NCBI GenBank assembly: GCA_002067855.1
Contig: MVQS01000253.1
Span: 1-7,819 of the forward strand
DNA length: 7,819 nucleotides
Direction: 5' to 3'
Source of the DNA: Syntrophaceae bacterium PtaB.Bin038
Lineage (GTDB): Bacteria > Desulfobacterota > Syntrophia > Syntrophales > UBA2192
This document shows, one piece after another, positions 4,840-7,819 of the stretch (positions are counted from its first letter, which is position 1; the number at the start of each line of letters is the position of its first letter). The translations under genes were made by a program, and so were the position numbers. The notes beneath the pieces were generated by a model. It was not told where the DNA came from, made no database searches, and worked only from the letters and a program-made list of their open reading frames with translations.

Positions 4840-6147
4840 TCAGATGGTACGCTTGTCGATGACGCGCTTCGCCTTGCCCTCGAAGCGCTGGATCGTCTTG
4901 GGCTCCACGAGCTTCACCTTGGTCGAGACGCCCAGGTAGTCCTTGATGTCCTTCGTGATCCGCCGGCTGAGCTCCTGGAGGACCTTCACCTCGCCCGTCT
5001 CGGCGAAGACCTTCTCGCCCACCTCGACCTGCACCTCCAGGGTGTCGAGGTTGCCCTCGCGGTCCACGATGAGCATGTAGTGGGGCTCGATGCCCGGGAT
5101 GTTGAGCAGCACTCCCTCGATCTGGGAGGGGTAGACGTTGACGCCGCGGACGATGATCATGTCGTCGCTGCGGCCCGTGACGCGGTCCATGCGGACGAGC
5201 GTGCGGCCGCACCGGCAGGGCGCCTTGACCAGGCGGGAGACGTCCCGCGTCCGGTAGCGGATCAGCGGGAAGGCCTCCTTGGTGACCGTGGTGAAGACCA
5301 GTTCGCCCGTTTCCCCCTCGGGGAGGACCTCGCCCGTCTCGGGGTCGATGATCTCGGCGATGAAGTGGTCCTCGAAGATGTGGAGCCCCTGCTTGGCCTC
5401 GAGGCACTCCATGGCCACACCGGGCCCCATGACCTCCGAGAGCCCGTAGATGTCGAGGGCCGTGATGTCGAGCTTGTCCTCGATCTGCCCGCGCATCTTC
5501 TCGCTCCAGGGCTCGGCGCCGAGCACGCCCACGCGCAGCTTCAGGGAGCGCATGTCGACGCCCATCTCCTCGCCCTGCTCGGCCAGGTAGAGCGTGTAGG
5601 AGGGGGTTGCGCAGATGGCGGTGGGGCCGAAGTCCTGGAGGATCATGATCTGGCGCTTCGTGTTGCCGCCCGAGATGGGGATGACGCTCGCGCCGAGCCG
5701 CTCGGCCCCGTAGTGGGCCCCGAGGCCGCCGGTGAACAGGCCGTAGCCGTAGGCGTTGTGGATGATGTCGTTCTTCGTGAGGCCCGCCATGACGAAGCAC
5801 CGGGCCATGAGCTCGGACCAGGTGTCGATGTCGCGCCTCGTGTACCCCACGACGGTGGAGCGGCCCGTCGTGCCCGAGGAGGCGTGGACCCGGACCACGC
5901 TCGACATGGGCACGGCGAAGAGGCCGTAGGGGTAGTTGTCCCGCAGGTCCTGCTTGGTCGTGAAGGGGAGCCGCCTCAGGTCGTCGAGGGATCGGATGTC
6001 GTCGGGCTTGACGCCGGCGTTGTCGAAGCTGCGCTTGTAGAAGCCCACGGTGTGGTAGACGCGCTGGACCGCCTGCTGGAGCCTCTTGACCTGCAGGGCC
6101 TCCAGCGCCTCGCGCGGCAACGTCTCGAATTCTTCGTTGTAGATCAT
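4840..6147 (-). CDS. paaK: Phenylacetate-CoA ligase (AMP-forming)
   Basis: A 435-residue adenylate-forming enzyme that makes phenylacetyl-CoA, or a related aryl-CoA, from the acid, ATP and CoA. Motifs in order: the ATP loop SSGTTGRST (90-98), YGYGLFTGGLGAHYGAERLG (133-152), the adenylate motif YGLSEVMGPG (234-243), TGELVFTTV (280-288), RTRD (299-302), the Cys pair CRCGR (311-315), the hinge GRSDDMIIVRGVNVYPSQIE (325-344) and the C-terminal GKAKR (424-428) with the lysine expected to act in adenylation. Length and motif order are those of full-length PaaK; nothing is missing. The ATG at 6147 follows GAGGGG. The gene leads a two-gene unit with the ACT protein. No phenylacetyl-CoA epoxidase genes are nearby, which fits anaerobic use of aryl acids or amino-acid breakdown. 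Exact substrate is uncertain. Confidence 0.93.
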   Translation of the reverse strand: MIYNEEFETLPREALEALQVKRLQQAVQRVYHTVGFYKRSFDNAGVKPDDIRSLDDLRRLPFTTKQDLRDNYPYGLFAVPMSSVVRVHASSGTTGRSTVVGYTRRDIDTWSELMARCFVMAGLTKNDIIHNAYGYGLFTGGLGAHYGAERLGASVIPISGGNTKRQIMILQDFGPTAICATPSYTLYLAEQGEEMGVDMRSLKLRVGVLGAEPWSEKMRGQIEDKLDITALDIYGLSEVMGPGVAMECLEAKQGLHIFEDHFIAEIIDPETGEVLPEGETGELVFTTVTKEAFPLIRYRTRDVSRLVKAPCRCGRTLVRMDRVTGRSDDMIIVRGVNVYPSQIEGVLLNIPGIEPHYMLIVDREGNLDTLEVQVEVGEKVFAETGEVKVLQELSRRITKDIKDYLGVSTKVKLVEPKTIQRFEGKAKRVIDKRTI

Positions 6148-6216
6148 GTTCCCCTCTTGCCTCCTCGTGGATTGTTCGCGCTTCCCCGCGGCCCCGCCGG
6201 GCCCGGATGAGCGGCC

Positions 6217-6244
6217 ACTATAACCGAAATCCGTGCCGTTTCAA
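6217..6244 (-). promoter_or_regulatory. Sigma-70-type promoter for paaK-ACT
   Basis: On the minus strand TTGAAA (plus positions 6239-6244) and TATAGT (6217-6222) are separated by 16 bases; each matches its consensus at five of six positions. The start would be near 6210, giving a leader of about 63 bases to the paaK ATG. The -35 box overlaps the stop codon of the PsiE-family gene upstream, so paaK has its own promoter even if some read-through occurs. Confidence 0.6.
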
Positions 6245-6696
6245 AGCGGATTTACTCCGGGTGCCTTTCGGGAATGCAGATGCTGCCGTCCCGGTAGCAA
6301 CCATGCCCTTTGGATATAGACGTACCCGCCGGCCAGGGCGACGATGATCACGCCGATCCCGATGAGCTTGAGCCCGTCGAGTTCCTTCACGTCGAGGATG
6401 ATGACCTTGCGGGCGATCGCGATCATCGCCACCGTCATGACCACCTCGACGTGGACGAGCCGATGGTCCAGGTACATCCGGATCGACTCCAGGAGCTCGA
6501 TCCCGATGAGGACAAGGAGGAACATGCCGAAGATCTCGAGCAGGCGGTTCACGTCGAAGAGCAGGTAGGGCGGCGTCGAGAGATCCTTGGCGATGATCCA
6601 CGCCAGATCGAGAGAGGCGAACAGGACGACCAGGGCCATCAGGACGACCAGCGCCCGGATGACGATGCTTTCCAGCTTTTCCAGGTGCTTGAGCAT
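6241..6696 (-). CDS. PsiE-family (phosphate-starvation-inducible E) membrane protein
   Basis: A 151-residue protein with four predicted transmembrane helices: about 11-34 (IVIRALVVLMALVVLFASLD), 52-70, 83-100 and 109-128. Between helices lie RLLEIFGMFLLVLIGIELLE (51-70) and HVEVVMTVAMIAIARKVII (82-100), which match the general pattern of PsiE-family proteins, including the conserved acidic and basic residues flanking helix 3. E. coli PsiE is 136 residues and of unknown function; the name reflects its expression under phosphate starvation. I see no Pho box here. The ATG at 6696 is preceded by AGGGAGAG about ten bases upstream; longer in-frame starts beyond it run antisense through the copper genes and carry no PsiE-like sequence. 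It is divergent from copZ. Family call is good, function unknown. Confidence 0.8.
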   Translation of the reverse strand: MLKHLEKLESIVIRALVVLMALVVLFASLDLAWIIAKDLSTPPYLLFDVNRLLEIFGMFLLVLIGIELLESIRMYLDHRLVHVEVVMTVAMIAIARKVIILDVKELDGLKLIGIGVIIVALAGGYVYIQRAWLLPGRQHLHSRKAPGVNPL

Positions 6697-6774
6697 GGGG
6701 CGGACTCTCCCTGCGTGGATGGGCCTTTGCGGGTAGTTGTACCATAACCGTCCGCCGGAGCAAAGGATTTGTGT

Positions 6775-6803
6775 TTGGAATCGCCGGTGCCCGTGCTTAT
6801 AAT
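6775..6803 (+). promoter_or_regulatory. Sigma-70-type promoter for copZ-copA
   Basis: TTGGAA (6775-6780, four of six) and a perfect TATAAT (6798-6803) are separated by the ideal 17 bases. Transcription would start near 6810, about 25 bases before the copZ ATG. The spacer is not the 19-20 bases of MerR/CueR-type promoters, and I see no clear CueR dyad in it. Regulation of this operon by another copper sensor is possible but no operator is recognisable. Confidence 0.7.
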
Positions 6804-6834
6804 AGCCCAAACGGATCGACAAAAGGAGAACCGC

Positions 6835-7032
6835 ATGCCCACCATTCAGATCAAGGGGATGTCCTGCAGCCATTGCGTCATGGCCGTTACGAAGGCCCTG
6901 AGCGGCATCGACGGGGTTCGGAACGTGAGGGTGGATCTCGACAGGGGGGAGGCGACCTTCGAGGAGACCCGGCCCGTTGACAGGGCCGTCATCGCGGAGC
7001 GGATCCGGAAGGCGGGGTTCGACGTTGCCTGA
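6835..7032 (+). CDS. copZ: CopZ-like copper chaperone (single HMA domain)
   Basis: A 65-residue cytoplasmic protein consisting of one heavy-metal-associated domain. The metal site is GMSCSHC (9-15), with Cys12 and Cys15 able to bind Cu(I). The strand GVRNVRVDLDRGEATFEE and the closing helix IAERIRKAGFDVA are typical. Length is normal for CopZ (about 65-70). The ATG at 6835 follows AAGGAG (6823-6828) with a spacing of six. It overlaps the start of the ATPase gene by 8 bases, so the chaperone and its pump are translationally linked; CopZ would hand Cu(I) to the N-terminal HMA domains of the pump. Other soft metals are possible, but context favours copper. Confidence 0.9.
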   Translation: MPTIQIKGMSCSHCVMAVTKALSGIDGVRNVRVDLDRGEATFEETRPVDRAVIAERIRKAGFDVA

Positions 7033-7819
7033 GAAGATCGCCCTCGGGGTTGCCGGTATGTCCTGCGCCGCCTGCGTGCGGCGCGTGGAGGAGGGCCTCA
7101 AGGCCCTGCCGGGAGTGAAGGGCGCCTCGGTGAACTTCGCCACGGGCAAGGCCCTCGTGGAGTACGACCCCGGCGTCGCGGACGTGGACGGCATGGCCGA
7201 CGCGATCCGGGAACTTGGCTACGAGGTCGTCTCGCGGGAACCGGCGGGCGGCGGCCCCCGGCAGAAGGCAACCGTGTCCATCGGGGGGATGACCTGCGCG
7301 GCCTGCGTGCGCAGGGTCGAGCGTGCCCTGAAGGAAGTCCCCGGCGTCGAGGAGGCCGCCGTCAACCTGGCCACGGGGCGGGGGACGGTGACCCACGGCC
7401 CGGAGTGGGGCGGGCCGGACGCGCTGCGCAGGGCCGTCACGGAGGCGGGCTACGAGTACCTGGGCCTCGTCGACACGACGCGCGAGGATCCCCTCGAGCA
7501 GGCCCGCGAGCGGGAGATCCGGGAACTCACGATCAAGTTCACAACCGGCATCCTCCTGAGCGTCGTCATCTTCATGGGCACGATGCAGGAGTGGTTCCCC
7601 TTCCTGTACGCAATCCCCCGGCAGTCCATGCTCTACCTGCTCTTCGTCCTGACGACGCCCGTCGTCTTCTGGGTGGGGAGCCGATTCCACACGGGGGCGC
7701 TGAAGGCGCTCCGGCAGAAGACCTCCGACATGAACACGCTCGTCTCCATCGGGGCCCTGTCGGCCTACCTGTACTCGGCGCTCGCCACGTTCTTTCCGTC
7801 CGTCTTCACCGGCGCGGGG
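7025..7819 (+). CDS. copA: Copper-translocating P1B-type ATPase, N-terminal part (truncated by window end)
   Basis: The frame is open from TTG at 7025 to the window end (265 codons). The TTG gives PEKIALGVAGMSCAAC, the usual start of this family, and is preceded by AAGGCGGGG; the only nearby ATG (7058) would cut into the first metal site. Two N-terminal HMA domains carry GMSCAAC (11-17) and GMTCAAC (88-94). Membrane helices follow at about 172-187, 201-219 and 238-257, with SDMNTLVSIGALSAYLYS (234-251), a pattern typical of Cu(I) pumps at the start of the transport domain. The CPC metal site, DKTGT phosphorylation motif and ATP site would lie beyond the window. The product exports Cu(I) across the inner membrane using ATP. 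The two HMA domains are similar enough to suggest an internal duplication. Confidence 0.9.
   Translation, partial: MPEKIALGVAGMSCAACVRRVEEGLKALPGVKGASVNFATGKALVEYDPGVADVDGMADAIRELGYEVVSREPAGGGPRQKATVSIGGMTCAACVRRVERALKEVPGVEEAAVNLATGRGTVTHGPEWGGPDALRRAVTEAGYEYLGLVDTTREDPLEQAREREIRELTIKFTTGILLSVVIFMGTMQEWFPFLYAIPRQSMLYLLFVLTTPVVFWVGSRFHTGALKALRQKTSDMNTLVSIGALSAYLYSALATFFPSVFTGAG

Noticed and set aside
4817..5800. Fusion of the ACT protein with a long N-terminal extension on the minus strand
   Set aside because: The extension overlaps paaK in another frame and is shadow sequence; the ACT protein starts at its own ATG (4816) with a ribosome site.
4819..6210. Long open frame antisense to paaK (463 codons)
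   Set aside because: Same shadow effect: Asp/His/Val/Leu-rich translation without domains, opposite a full-length PaaK.
6697..6774. Minus-strand promoter for the PsiE-family gene (TTGCTC-N16-TACAAC)
   Set aside because: Only three and four of six consensus bases match; too weak to annotate in a region this short.
6775..6803. CueR/MerR-type copper-responsive promoter
   Set aside because: The spacer is 17 bases rather than 19-20 and has no dyad of the CueR type.
6697..7194. Extension of the PsiE-family gene to a far upstream start on the minus strand
   Set aside because: The extra sequence runs antisense through copZ and copA and bears no similarity to PsiE; the ATG at 6696 fits the family length.

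Overview
The window is high in G+C, and most codons end in G or C. It looks like a chromosomal segment of an environmental Gram-negative bacterium. A PEP-CTERM (exosortase) protein, a sigma-54-type promoter and a phenylacetate-CoA ligase/ACT-domain gene pair suggest a Desulfobacterota (former Deltaproteobacteria), perhaps a syntroph or sulfate-reducer relative. That placement is inference: there is no rRNA or other phylogenetic marker here.

Layout. (1) Positions 1-2599, plus strand: the end of a class III aminotransferase, a long LOG-family nucleotide hydrolase-like protein, and a biotin-dependent carboxyltransferase of the PycB/OadA/5S type without a biotinyl domain. The gaps are 46 and 22 bases, so this is probably one operon. 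(2) Positions 2600-2907: a less G+C-rich intergenic region with a weak terminator candidate, a repeated 8-mer, a -24/-12 (sigma-54) promoter and a very strong Shine-Dalgarno sequence. (3) Positions 2908-3852: a secreted cysteine peptidase whose Cys/His/Asp pattern and spacing match the IdeS/Mac family (C66), ending in a PEP-CTERM sorting signal. (4) Positions 3849-4268, minus strand: a PaaI-type hotdog thioesterase whose stop codon overlaps that of the peptidase gene. A C-run/G-run palindrome lies upstream of it. (5) Positions 4382-6147, minus strand: paaK followed by a tandem-ACT protein, with a good sigma-70 promoter upstream. (6) Positions 6241-6696, minus strand: a PsiE-family membrane protein. 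(7) From 6835, plus strand: a CopZ-like copper chaperone with a good sigma-70 promoter, overlapping by 8 bases a copper-type P1B ATPase that starts at TTG and runs off the window.

Functionally the window is a series of small independent units: central carbon/biotin carboxyl transfer, a surface-sorted peptidase, aryl-acid/amino-acid catabolism with ligand sensing, and copper export. The most unusual item is the IdeS-like peptidase with an exosortase signal and a probable sigma-54 promoter. I see no mobile element, CRISPR array, tRNA or rRNA.
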